Below, in pieces: positions 32,585 to 41,020 of a stretch of 64,000 bases of DNA. Position 1 is the stretch's first letter; each line of letters starts with the position of its first letter. The notes beneath the pieces were generated by a model, which worked only from the letters and a program-made list of their open reading frames with translations, was not told the origin of the DNA and did not search any database. This DNA is from Kiritimatiellia bacterium (GTDB taxonomy: Bacteria > Verrucomicrobiota > Kiritimatiellia > CAIQIC01 > JAGNIJ01), in NCBI GenBank assembly GCA_018001225.1, contig JAGNIJ010000020.1, positions 1 through 64,000 on the forward strand. The letters are read 5' to 3'. Both the position numbers and the translations under genes were made by a program.

Positions 32585-33175
32585 ATGAGATCAATAATAG
32601 CGCTGGGAATCCTGGGCGTTTTGCTCGGTGGCGCCGGTACACAGCCGGCCCGGGCGGAGGAGAAAGCCGACGTGAAGTCCGTGCATGACGTGACCGTGAA
32701 GAACATCGAGGGCGACGAGGTTCCGCTGTCCGGGTACCAGGGCAAGGTGCTTCTGATCGTCAACGTCGCCAGCCGCTGCGGGTTCACGCCGCAGTACGAA
32801 GGGCTCCAGAAACTGTACGAACGCTACGAGAAGGCGGGGCTGGTCGTGCTCGGCTTCCCCGCGAACAACTTCATGAACCAGGAGCCCGGCACGGACGCCG
32901 AGATCAAGGAATTCTGCTCCACGCGCTTCCGCGTCACGTTCCCGATGTTCTCCAAGATCTCCGTCAAGGGCAACGACATCCATCCGCTGTACCGGTTCCT
33001 GACCTCGAAGGAGACGAATCCCGAATTCGCCGGCCCGATTTCGTGGAACTTCAACAAGTTCCTCGTGGACCGCGACGGCCGGGTCGTCGCGCGGTTCGGC
33101 TCCCGCGAGGCGCCGGATAGCCCCGAGGTGATGGCGGCCGTGGAAAAGGCGCTCGGTGCGTCCGGCCAGCCATGA
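32585..33175 (+). CDS. Exported glutathione peroxidase-like thiol peroxidase
   Basis: A 196-residue peroxidase with an N-terminal signal peptide (MRSIIALGILGVLLGGAGTQPARA), so it acts in the periplasm. The catalytic site is a cysteine, not selenocysteine (VNVASRCGFTPQY), with the partner Gln/Trp/Asn set in FPANNFMNQEPG and ISWNFNKFLVD. A second Cys in IKEFCSTRF is at the position used as resolving cysteine in thioredoxin-dependent enzymes. The ATG at 32585 follows GAGGGAAAAGG. Its stop overlaps the next gene (ATGA). It defends against peroxides reaching the envelope. Confidence 0.92.
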   Translation: MRSIIALGILGVLLGGAGTQPARAEEKADVKSVHDVTVKNIEGDEVPLSGYQGKVLLIVNVASRCGFTPQYEGLQKLYERYEKAGLVVLGFPANNFMNQEPGTDAEIKEFCSTRFRVTFPMFSKISVKGNDIHPLYRFLTSKETNPEFAGPISWNFNKFLVDRDGRVVARFGSREAPDSPEVMAAVEKALGASGQP

Positions 33176-33726
33176 AACGCGCCGGCGTGATCTTCTCCCT
33201 GCTCCTGGGCGGGGCTGTCACGGCCCCCGCGGCCACGATGCCGTATTTCCCTCCGCGCGTGGAAGCGGACGGCACGCCGATCGTCCTCCGGAACACCGGG
33301 ATTTTCAAGGCCCGGATCTTCTTCTCCGTCTACGCCGCCGCGCTGTACCTCGGCGAGGACGTTCCCCCCTCGCGGGTTCTCGATGACGTGCCCAAGCGCC
33401 TGGAGTTGCATTACTTTTACAACATCCCGGCCCGGGTCATGGTGGAGGAGGGCGACAACGTTCTGCGGGAAAACCTGTCGCGCCCACAGAGGGAGGCGAT
33501 CCGGGAGCGGCTGGCGCAACTCAATGCAACCTATAGGGATGTGAAGCCTGGAGACCGCTATGCCCTGACGTATGTCCCGGGTCGCGGAACCACATTGAGC
33601 TTGAATGGAACGGAGATTTGCCGGATCGACGGCGCCGATTTCGCGGCCGCGTATTTCCGGATCTGGCTGGGCGAAAAACCGTCCAGCCGCGGCCTGAAGC
33701 AGGCCCTGCTGTCCGCGCCGGATTGA
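33172..33726 (+). CDS. Chalcone isomerase-like domain protein, exported
   Basis: A 184-residue protein with a signal peptide ending APAAT. The domain reads TPIVLRNTGIFKARIFFSVYAAALYLGED.., then KRLELHYFYNIPARVMVEEGDNVLRENL and YVPGRGTTLSLNGTEICRIDGADFAAAYFRIWLGEKPSSRGLKQALL. This is the pattern of the bacterial chalcone-isomerase-like family, non-catalytic relatives that bind fatty acids or other hydrophobic ligands. It is translationally coupled to the periplasmic peroxidase, suggesting a shared role at the envelope (lipid peroxide handling is one idea, unproved). Confidence 0.82.
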   Translation: MKRAGVIFSLLLGGAVTAPAATMPYFPPRVEADGTPIVLRNTGIFKARIFFSVYAAALYLGEDVPPSRVLDDVPKRLELHYFYNIPARVMVEEGDNVLRENLSRPQREAIRERLAQLNATYRDVKPGDRYALTYVPGRGTTLSLNGTEICRIDGADFAAAYFRIWLGEKPSSRGLKQALLSAPD

Positions 33727-33750
33727 CTCCGGCGGACGGGGGTAGAAGGC

Positions 33751-33779
33751 TTGACTTGCGGCGCGTGTTCCTCTAGTGT
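33751..33779 (+). promoter_or_regulatory. Promoter of ppdK
   Basis: TTGACT (33751-33756), 17 nt, TAGTGT (33774-33779), giving a leader of about 80 nt before the ATG at 33868. Confidence 0.55.
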
Positions 33780-33867
33780 TCGCCCGCTTTCAAGACCTAG
33801 CGGCCCCGCGGCCGACTTGAAAAATCCTGGGAAACTGACGTCTCTGAACAACAAGAAGGAGTCACGC

Positions 33868-36603
33868 ATGGCCAAGAAATACGTATACAGTTTCGGCGGC
33901 GGCAAGGCCGACGGAAACGAGTCGATGAAGAACCTGCTGGGCGGCAAGGGCGCCAACCTGGCCGAGATGGCCGGGCACCCGAAGCTGCGCCTGCCCGTGC
34001 CCCCGGGCTTCACGATCACCACCGAGGTCTGCACCCACTACTACGCGAACAAGAAGACGTACCCGAAGGAGCTGAAGGCCCAGGTCGCCGCCGCGCTGGC
34101 GAGAGTGGAAAAGCTCATGGGCAAAAAATTCGGCGACGTCAAGAACCCGCTGCTCCTCTCCGTCCGCTCGGGCGCGCGCCGCTCGATGCCGGGCATGATG
34201 GACACCGTCCTGAACGTCGGCCTCAACGACGACACGATCCAGGGCCTGATCGCCGCGACGAAGAACCCGCGCTTCGCCTACGACGCGTACCGCCGGCTGA
34301 TCATGATGTATTCCGACGTGGTGATGGAGAAGGCCGCGGGCATCGAGCCCAAGGGCGGCAAGGGCATCCGCAAGGTCCTCGACGAGCACCTCGAGCACGT
34401 CAAGGAATCGAAGGGCTACAAGGAAGACACCCAGTTGACGGCCGAGGATCTCCAGCAGATCGTCGTGGACTTCAAGAAGACGGTCAAGGACGTGCTGGGC
34501 AAGCCGTTCCCCGAGGACCCGGTCGCCCAGTTGTGGGGCGGGATCGGCGCCGTGTTCATGAGCTGGAACGGCAAGCGCGCGGTGGATTACCGCCGCATCG
34601 AGAAGATCCCGGACGAGTGGGGCACCGCCGTCAACGTGCAGTCCATGGTGTTCGGCAACATGGGCGATGATTGCGCGACGGGCGTCGCGTTCACCCGCAA
34701 CCCGGGCACCGGCGAGGCGAAGTTCTACGGCGAGTACCTCGTCAACGCGCAGGGCGAGGACGTGGTCGCCGGCATCCGCACCCCGGCCCCGGTGAACGAG
34801 TATTCCAAGAACGACCAGAGCAAGAACCTGCCGACGCTCGAGAAGCTCATGCCGAAGTGCTACAAGGAGCTGCACTCCATCCAGGGCCGCCTGGAGAAGC
34901 ACTACAAGGACATGCAGGACATCGAGTTCACGATCGAGAAGGGCACGCTCTTCATGCTCCAGTGCCGCGTCGGCAAGCGCAACGGCGTCGCCGCCGTCCG
35001 CATCGCCACGGAGATGCAGAAGGAGAAGCTGATCAACGCCCAGGCCGCCATCATGCGCGTGGCGCCGGCCCAGCTCGTGGAGTTGCTGCTCCCGATGCTC
35101 GACCCGAAGGCCGAGCTCGCCACGCACGCGATCGCCAAGGGCCTGCCGGCCGGCCCCGGCGGCGCGATCGGGCGCGCGGTGTTCACCGCCGCCGACGCCG
35201 TGGCGTGGGCGGGCCGCGGGGAGAAGGTCATCCTCGTCCGCGAGGAAACCTCGCCCGAGGACGTGGACGGCATGCACAAGGCGCAGGCGATCCTGACCAG
35301 CAAGGGCGGCATGACCTCGCACGCGGCGCTCGTGGCCCGCGGTTGGGGCAAGTGCTGCGTGGTCGGCTGCTCCGACATGGAGATCGCCGACGACAACAAG
35401 TCGTTCAAGACGAAGAGCGGCGCCGTGGTGAAGGAAGGCGAATGGATCAGCCTGAACGGCACGAAGGGCCTCGTCTACGTCGGCCAGCTCCCGCTGGTCG
35501 CCGTCGACCTCGATCATAACAAGTCCTACACCGAGCTGATGAAGCTCGTGGACCGGTTCCGCGTGCTCAAGGTCCGGACCAACGCGGACACCCCGAAGGA
35601 CTCGGCGCAGGCCATCAAGTTCGGCGCGGAGGGCATCGGCCTGTTCCGCACCGAGCACATGTTCTACGGCGAGGGCAGCGACAAGCCGCTGTTCCTGCTC
35701 CGCAAGATGATCATGTCCAAGTCGCTGGCGGAGCGCCGCCAGGCCCTCGACGAGCTCTTCCCGTTCGTGAAGAACGACATGAAGGCCACGATGGCCGTGA
35801 TGGCCGGCCGGCCGGTGACCATCCGCCTGCTCGATCCGCCGCTGCACGAGTTCGTCCCGCACAGCGAGGACAAGCTCCAGGCGCTGGCGGCCGAGCTGAA
35901 GGTGGACATGAACGAGCTGGGCAAGCGCGCGGACTCGCTCCGGGAAAACAACCCGATGCTGGGCCACCGCGGCGTGCGCCTGGGCGTCACCTACCCGGAA
36001 GTCACCGAGATGCAGGTGCGGGCGATCCTCGAGGCCGCCGCCGAGCTGGTCAAGGCCGGCCAGAAGGCGCTCCCCGAGATCATGATCCCCGTGACCTGCG
36101 CGGCCACCGAGCTCGATCATCAGAAACGGATCGTGGAGAAGGTGTACGGCGAGGTCTGCAAGAAGTTCGGCCTCAAGAAGCTCGAGTACCTGTACGGCAC
36201 GATGATCGAGATCCCGCGGGCGGCGCTGCGGGCGGGCCAGATGGCGGAGACGGCCGAGTTCTTCAGCTTCGGCACGAACGACCTGACCCAGATGAGCTTC
36301 GGCTTCAGCCGCGACGACATCGGCTCGTTCCTGCCGGACTACCTGAACGGAAAGCTCCTGCCGGACGATCCGTTCCAGACGATCGACCAGGACGGCGTGG
36401 GCGAGCTGATCAAGCTGGGCATCGAGCGCGGCCGCAAGACCCGCAAAAACCTGAAGGTCGGCATCTGCGGCGAGCACGGCGGCGACGCGGCCAGCGTCGA
36501 GTTCTGCCACCGCGTCGGGATGAGCTACGTGAGCTGCTCGCCGTTCCGCGTGCCCATCGCGCGGCTGGCGGCGGCCCAGGCCGCCCTCCGCGGCAAGAAA
36601 TAG
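33868..36603 (+). CDS. ppdK: Pyruvate, phosphate dikinase
   Basis: A 911-residue enzyme that interconverts pyruvate + ATP + Pi and PEP + AMP + PPi. The N-terminal ATP-grasp domain has GGKGANLAEM and SVRSGARRSMPGMMDTVLN; FTRNPGTGE is also present. The phosphohistidine is His485 in GGMTSHAALVARGWG. The PEP/pyruvate barrel has GLFRTEHMF, TIRLLDPPLHEF, MLGHRGVRLG, FGTNDLTQMSFGFSRDD and the acid Cys867 in GICGEHGGD. All catalytic elements are intact. Length is in the usual range. AAGGAG precedes the ATG. A terminator follows and then a degenerate paralogue. Confidence 0.96.
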   Translation: MAKKYVYSFGGGKADGNESMKNLLGGKGANLAEMAGHPKLRLPVPPGFTITTEVCTHYYANKKTYPKELKAQVAAALARVEKLMGKKFGDVKNPLLLSVRSGARRSMPGMMDTVLNVGLNDDTIQGLIAATKNPRFAYDAYRRLIMMYSDVVMEKAAGIEPKGGKGIRKVLDEHLEHVKESKGYKEDTQLTAEDLQQIVVDFKKTVKDVLGKPFPEDPVAQLWGGIGAVFMSWNGKRAVDYRRIEKIPDEWGTAVNVQSMVFGNMGDDCATGVAFTRNPGTGEAKFYGEYLVNAQGEDVVAGIRTPAPVNEYSKNDQSKNLPTLEKLMPKCYKELHSIQGRLEKHYKDMQDIEFTIEKGTLFMLQCRVGKRNGVAAVRIATEMQKEKLINAQAAIMRVAPAQLVELLLPMLDPKAELATHAIAKGLPAGPGGAIGRAVFTAADAVAWAGRGEKVILVREETSPEDVDGMHKAQAILTSKGGMTSHAALVARGWGKCCVVGCSDMEIADDNKSFKTKSGAVVKEGEWISLNGTKGLVYVGQLPLVAVDLDHNKSYTELMKLVDRFRVLKVRTNADTPKDSAQAIKFGAEGIGLFRTEHMFYGEGSDKPLFLLRKMIMSKSLAERRQALDELFPFVKNDMKATMAVMAGRPVTIRLLDPPLHEFVPHSEDKLQALAAELKVDMNELGKRADSLRENNPMLGHRGVRLGVTYPEVTEMQVRAILEAAAELVKAGQKALPEIMIPVTCAATELDHQKRIVEKVYGEVCKKFGLKKLEYLYGTMIEIPRAALRAGQMAETAEFFSFGTNDLTQMSFGFSRDDIGSFLPDYLNGKLLPDDPFQTIDQDGVGELIKLGIERGRKTRKNLKVGICGEHGGDAASVEFCHRVGMSYVSCSPFRVPIARLAAAQAALRGKK

Positions 36604-36625
36604 ACGGACGCTGAAGCAGTTCAAC

Positions 36626-36659
36626 GAAACCCCGGCGTCCGCGCCGGGGTTTCGCTTTT
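36626..36659 (+). terminator. Rho-independent terminator after ppdK
   Basis: GAAACCCCGGCG (36626-36637), loop TCCG, CGCCGGGGTTTC (36642-36653): a perfect 12-bp stem followed by GCTTTTA. The next gene starts at 36666, so read-through or an internal promoter is needed for it. Confidence 0.8.
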
Positions 36660-36665
36660 AAAGCC

Positions 36666-39410
36666 ATGGTCCACAAGGCCGCCAAGCAGTACGTATTCCT
36701 GTTCGGCCCCGGGGCGAAGCACACCGAGGGGGACGCCTCGATGCGCGCGATCCTCGGCCTGCGGGGCGCGAACCTGGCGGAGCTGTCGCGGCTGGGCGTC
36801 GCCGTGCCGCCCGGCTTCACCCTCTCGACCGAGGTCTGCGCCTACTTCACCCGGCACGGCGGGCAGGTGCCGGCGGGGCTGATGGACCAGGTCGACGCGG
36901 CGGTCCGCAAGCTGGAATCCCTGACGGGCGCGAAACTCGGCGACCTGCGGAACCCGCTGACCGTCGCCGTCCGGTGCGGCGCCGGGGTCGTCATTCCCGG
37001 GCTGATGGAGACGGTGCTGAACCTCGGGCTGAACGACCAGACCGTCCCCGGTTTCTGCGAGCAGACCGGCAACGCCCGCGCCGGGTGGGATGGCTACCGG
37101 CTTTTCATGGAACGGTTCGGCGCCGCCGTCCTCGGGCCGGAGGCGGGCTTGTCCCTGTCCGATTTTGACGCGGAGCGCTCGAAGCTGAAGGACAAGTACC
37201 GCCTCGCGGGGGACGCCGATCTTACGGCCGGCCACCTGCGCGAACTGTGCGACGCTTACAAGCGGCTCTTCATCGAGAAAACCCGCCGGCCCTTTCCGCA
37301 GGAACCGCGCGACCAGCTCCGCCTGGCCCTCACGGCGGGCCTGCGATCCTGGACCTCCGAACGGGCCGAGCATTACCGGCAGGCCCACAAGGTGGCCGGG
37401 CTGCTCGGCGCGGCCGTGAACGTGCTCGCGATGGCGTACGGGAGCCTGGACGAGGAGTCCGGCTCGGGGGTCGTTTCCTCGCGCGACGGGAAATCAGGAT
37501 CCAGCCGGCCGGTGGGCTTCTTCCGGGTCGGCGCGCAGGGGATCGGGCTCTCCGCGGCGGCGGCCGGGCTCAAGGACGTCCACGACATGCCGAAGGAAAA
37601 GCCGGCCGCCTGGAAAAAGGTGTACGAGCAACTGGCGGAGGTTCTTCACAAGCTCGAGGGCCATTACCGCTACCCGCAGGACATCGAGTTCACGGTCGAA
37701 AAGGGCAGGCTGTGGATCCTGCAGACGCAGAACGCCCGGCGCACGGGCCGGGCCGCGGTGCGGTGGGCGCTGGAGATGGCCTCGGGTCAGGACGCCGCCA
37801 GCGGCAAGCCGCTGCCCCGCGTCCTGAAGGTCGAGGAAGCCCTGCTGACCCTCGGGGTCAGCGACATGGAGGCCTTCCTGTTCCCGCTCTTCGACGCGGC
37901 GGCGGAGCGGCAGGCGATCCTGCTCGCCCGGGGCCAGCCGGCCGCGCCGGGCGCCGCCGCGGGCCGGCTCGTCTTCTCCGTCCAGAGGGCCAGGGAGTTG
38001 CTCCGCAAGGACCGGGCGGCCCGGCTGATCCTCGCGTGCCGCGACCCGGGGGAGGCCATCGGCCCGGACCTGCGCGGCCTCCAGGGGCTGCTGGCCATCG
38101 GCGGCGGTTCGTCCCTGGCCACGGCCGCGCGCGGCCAGGGCCGCGCCGCCGTGGCGATCAGCTCCGGCGTCCGGCTCGATGCCCGCGCCCGTACGCTCTC
38201 CTTCAACGGGCACATGCTGGGCGAGGGTGACGGGATCAGCCTGGACGGCTTCACGGGGGCGATCTACCGGGGCGAGTTGCCGTGCGAGACATCGTCGCCG
38301 GCCGCGACGCTTGTCGGGGGGCGGAAGTCCGAGCAGAAGACGCCCGCGGCGCGCCTGTACCGGCAGTGGTCGGAGTGGACGGACCGGTCACGGAAAATGG
38401 AGGTGCGCGCGACGGCAAGCGGCCCGCGCGACGCGAAGGCCGGCCGGAACCTGGGTGCCGACGGCTTCCTCTACTTCCCGGAACCGGCCCTGCTGGAGAG
38501 GGAAGGCTTGTGGCTGATCCGGGAGTACCTGTGGACGGACGATCCCGCACCGCGCCGCAAGGCGCTCGACGGCCTGCAGGCGCTGTACCGCTCGGCCCTG
38601 GAGGAGCTGTTCGAGGCGGCCGGGGGCCAGCCGGTTTGCATCCGCGTGCTGAACGAGGCGAGAGACCCCTGGACGGCGCTTCACGGCGGCGAACTGGAGA
38701 CGCTGGCCCGCCGCCTGGGCCTGTCGCTCGAAAAGGCGCGCGAGCGGCAGAAGCAGCACGCGGAGGCGCCGCGGGTCGACGGGCCGGGGCGCCGCCTGCT
38801 GCTGCGCCACCCGGATCTCGGCGCCATGCAGGCCGCGGCGATCGCCGAGGCGGCCTGCCTCCAGGAAAAACACGGCGTCAAGGTCCTGCCGGAAATCGCC
38901 CTCCCGCGCGTCGCCGGCCGCGCCGAGTTCGACCTGTGCAGCCGGCTCGTGCGCGAGGCGGTGACGCGCGTCCTCAAGGAGCGGAAGACCCGCCTGAAGT
39001 TCTCGATCGGCGTCATGATCGACACGCCGCGCGCCGCGCTGACGGCCGACCATCTCGCCGAGAGCGCGGAGTTCTTCCTGTTCGACGGCGACGAACTCAC
39101 GCGGTCGGCCTACGGCTTCCCGAGGCATGCCGCCGGCGCAGCGGTGGCGGAGCAGGTGGAGCGACGGGTGCTGGCGGCCGACCCCTTCCAGACCCTGGAC
39201 GCGGGCGGGGTCGGACAGCTGATCGAGCTGGCGGTGCGCAAGGGCCGCGAAACGCGGCCGGACCTCCAGTGCGGCCTCTACGGCGAGCATGGCGGCGATC
39301 CAAACAGCGTCAAGTTCTGCGGCAAGGTCGGCCTGAACCACGTCGTCTGCTCGCCTTACCGCGTGCCCCTCGCGCGGCTGGCGGCGGCCCAGGCGGCGAT
39401 CACCCAGTAG
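36666..39410 (+). CDS. PPDK paralogue lacking catalytic residues (pseudo-PPDK)
   Basis: A 914-residue full-length homologue of the preceding PPDK, with the same domain order and no frameshift. The residues needed for catalysis are replaced. The phosphohistidine loop GGMTSH is GGGSSL (Leu484 for His). The acid Cys in GICGEHGG is Tyr872 (GLYGEHGG). FTRNPGTGE is VSSRDGKSG. GLFRTEH is GFLYFPE. RLLDPPLHEF is RVLNEARDPW. GHRGVRLG is RHPDLGAM. GTNDLTQMSFGF is DGDELTRSAYGF. Structural segments (PPGFTLSTEVC, YPQDIEFTVEKGRLWILQTQ, CSPYRVPLARLAAAQAA) are kept. The 3' end has normal codon use, so the gene is under selection. A regulatory or structural partner of PPDK is the best guess. Confidence 0.85.
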   Translation: MVHKAAKQYVFLFGPGAKHTEGDASMRAILGLRGANLAELSRLGVAVPPGFTLSTEVCAYFTRHGGQVPAGLMDQVDAAVRKLESLTGAKLGDLRNPLTVAVRCGAGVVIPGLMETVLNLGLNDQTVPGFCEQTGNARAGWDGYRLFMERFGAAVLGPEAGLSLSDFDAERSKLKDKYRLAGDADLTAGHLRELCDAYKRLFIEKTRRPFPQEPRDQLRLALTAGLRSWTSERAEHYRQAHKVAGLLGAAVNVLAMAYGSLDEESGSGVVSSRDGKSGSSRPVGFFRVGAQGIGLSAAAAGLKDVHDMPKEKPAAWKKVYEQLAEVLHKLEGHYRYPQDIEFTVEKGRLWILQTQNARRTGRAAVRWALEMASGQDAASGKPLPRVLKVEEALLTLGVSDMEAFLFPLFDAAAERQAILLARGQPAAPGAAAGRLVFSVQRARELLRKDRAARLILACRDPGEAIGPDLRGLQGLLAIGGGSSLATAARGQGRAAVAISSGVRLDARARTLSFNGHMLGEGDGISLDGFTGAIYRGELPCETSSPAATLVGGRKSEQKTPAARLYRQWSEWTDRSRKMEVRATASGPRDAKAGRNLGADGFLYFPEPALLEREGLWLIREYLWTDDPAPRRKALDGLQALYRSALEELFEAAGGQPVCIRVLNEARDPWTALHGGELETLARRLGLSLEKARERQKQHAEAPRVDGPGRRLLLRHPDLGAMQAAAIAEAACLQEKHGVKVLPEIALPRVAGRAEFDLCSRLVREAVTRVLKERKTRLKFSIGVMIDTPRAALTADHLAESAEFFLFDGDELTRSAYGFPRHAAGAAVAEQVERRVLAADPFQTLDAGGVGQLIELAVRKGRETRPDLQCGLYGEHGGDPNSVKFCGKVGLNHVVCSPYRVPLARLAAAQAAITQ

Positions 39411-39516
39411 CCGCCGGCCGGGCCCGTTTTTCGAACGCTTGCATTTCTTGGCCGGTTGCTGCCAGAATATCCCGCTCGGAATACTGCGGCTTGAGGGGCC
39501 CGTAAGGCCCAGCACG

Positions 39517-40371
39517 ATGAACGGCGAAGACAAAGGCATCAAGATCTACCTGCGGGAGATCGGGCAGACCGCCCTGCTGACCCGCGAGGACGAGGTCAAA
39601 CTGGCCCGCCGGATCAAGCGAGGCGACGAGGAGGCGCGCCAGCTCATGATCCGCGCCAACCTGCGGCTCGTGGTCAAGATCGCCCACGACTACGCCCAGT
39701 ACGGGCTTCCCCTCCTCGACCTGATCTCCGAAGGCAACATCGGCCTCATGAAAGCCGTCGAGCGGTTCAACCCCAGGAAGGGCGGCAAGTTGAGCACCTA
39801 CGCCGCCTGGTGGATCAAGCAGTCCATCAAGCGCGCGCTGGCGAACCAGAGCAAGACCATCCGCCTGCCGGCGCACCTGGTGGACAAGATCGCCCGCATG
39901 CGTCGCGCGGAGCGAGCTTTCGCGCAAAAGAAGGGGCGCGACCCCACGGAAACCGAGCTGGCCAAGGCCGTCGGCGTATCGGTGGCCACCATCCGGATGT
40001 GGCAGACCGTTTCGCTGCGGCCGGCCTCCCTGAACGCCCCGATCGGCGACGAGGACAGCGCGGAATACGGGGACATCATCGGCGACGACCGCAACGTTTC
40101 GCCGGTGGACGATCTCTCCGACCGTCAGTTGAAGGGCGAAATCGAGGGCCTGCTCGACCGGTTGAGCAAGCGCGAGCGCGAGATCCTGATGTACCGCTAC
40201 GGCCTGCGCGGGGTGAAGGAGGAGACCCTCGAGGTCGTGGGCCGGCGGTTCAAGATTACGCGCGAGCGCGTGAGGCAGATTCAAAACGCCGCCGTCCTTC
40301 GCCTTCGCCAGATGTTGGAGGAACTGGATCAGCCCCCGGAAAACACCGAGCCCAAGGAGGAAGGCCCATGA
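39517..40371 (+). CDS. Sigma-70 family RNA polymerase sigma factor (group 1/2-like)
   Basis: A 284-residue sigma factor with regions 1.2 (IKIYLREIGQTALLTREDEVKLARRI), 2 (RLVVKIAHDYAQYGLPLLDLISEGNIGLMKAVERFNP.. KLSTYAAWWIKQSIKRAL), 3 and 4 (LSKREREILMYRYGL.. TLEVVGRRFKITRERVRQIQ). Region 1.1 is absent and the length is near that of RpoS-like proteins, so it is either an alternative (group 2) or a compact primary sigma factor. Region 2.4 retains WWIKQSI, consistent with a -10 element like those seen in this window. The ATG at 39517 is chosen; upstream frame is open but unconserved. The stop overlaps apt (ATGA). Confidence 0.9.
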   Translation: MNGEDKGIKIYLREIGQTALLTREDEVKLARRIKRGDEEARQLMIRANLRLVVKIAHDYAQYGLPLLDLISEGNIGLMKAVERFNPRKGGKLSTYAAWWIKQSIKRALANQSKTIRLPAHLVDKIARMRRAERAFAQKKGRDPTETELAKAVGVSVATIRMWQTVSLRPASLNAPIGDEDSAEYGDIIGDDRNVSPVDDLSDRQLKGEIEGLLDRLSKREREILMYRYGLRGVKEETLEVVGRRFKITRERVRQIQNAAVLRLRQMLEELDQPPENTEPKEEGP

Positions 40372-40892
40372 CCATCCCGGCCCTGAAGAACGCCATCCGC
40401 GACATCCCGGATTTCCCGAAGGAAGGCATCATTTTCAAGGATATCACCCCCCTTCTGGCCGAGCCCTCCCTGTTCAAGCTGGCCGTGGACACGCTGGCCG
40501 AGCGTCACCGCGACAGCCGTATCGACCGTGTCTGCGTCGTGGAGTCGCGCGGGTTTCTCTTCGGCTCCGCCGTGGCCTACCAGTTGGGGGCCGGCATCGT
40601 ACCGATCCGCAAGAAAGGCAAGCTGCCCCACGAGACGCTCGAGGCCGCCTACGATCTCGAGTACGGCACCGCCACGCTCCAGGTCCACGTGGACGCCTTC
40701 GAGCCCGGCACCCGCGTGCTGCTGATCGACGACCTGCTCGCGACAGGCGGGACGGCGGAAGCTTCCGCGCGGCTCATCGAGCAACTCGGCGGCAAGATCA
40801 TCGAGATCCAGTTCCTCATCGAACTCGCGTTCCTCAACGGCCGCGAAAAGCTCACCAAGTACCCGGTATTCGCGCCGATCGTGTACGATTGA
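40368..40892 (+). CDS. apt: Adenine phosphoribosyltransferase
   Basis: A 174-residue PRTase that converts adenine plus PRPP to AMP. Typical segments are IRDIPDFPKEGIIFKDITPLL at the N-terminus, VVESRGFLFG, PIRKKGKLPHETLEAAYDLEYG (the flexible loop), and the PRPP loop VLLIDDLLATGGTAEA. Length matches the family (about 170-180). The start overlaps the sigma factor stop by 4 nt with AAGGAGGAAGG upstream, so the two are made from one mRNA. It complements the adenine deaminase and xanthine dehydrogenase genes further on. Confidence 0.95.
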   Translation: MTIPALKNAIRDIPDFPKEGIIFKDITPLLAEPSLFKLAVDTLAERHRDSRIDRVCVVESRGFLFGSAVAYQLGAGIVPIRKKGKLPHETLEAAYDLEYGTATLQVHVDAFEPGTRVLLIDDLLATGGTAEASARLIEQLGGKIIEIQFLIELAFLNGREKLTKYPVFAPIVYD

Positions 40893-40952
40893 CCTTTTTT
40901 CCGGCTGGCCGCCCGCCTCGAAGCTTGCGCGTATTTAGTTAAAGTTTAGCGC

Positions 40953-40981
40953 TTTACCTGTCGCGCCGTAGGATGTAGGGT
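40953..40981 (+). promoter_or_regulatory. Weak candidate promoter
   Basis: TTTACC (40953-40958), 17 nt, TAGGGT (40976-40981), about 40 nt before the ATG at 41021. The 128-nt gap between apt and this gene holds nothing else recognisable. Confidence 0.3.
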
Positions 40982-41020
40982 GCATCCATTCTGTTTCATC
41001 GCGCAACCTGGAGCCGTGTC

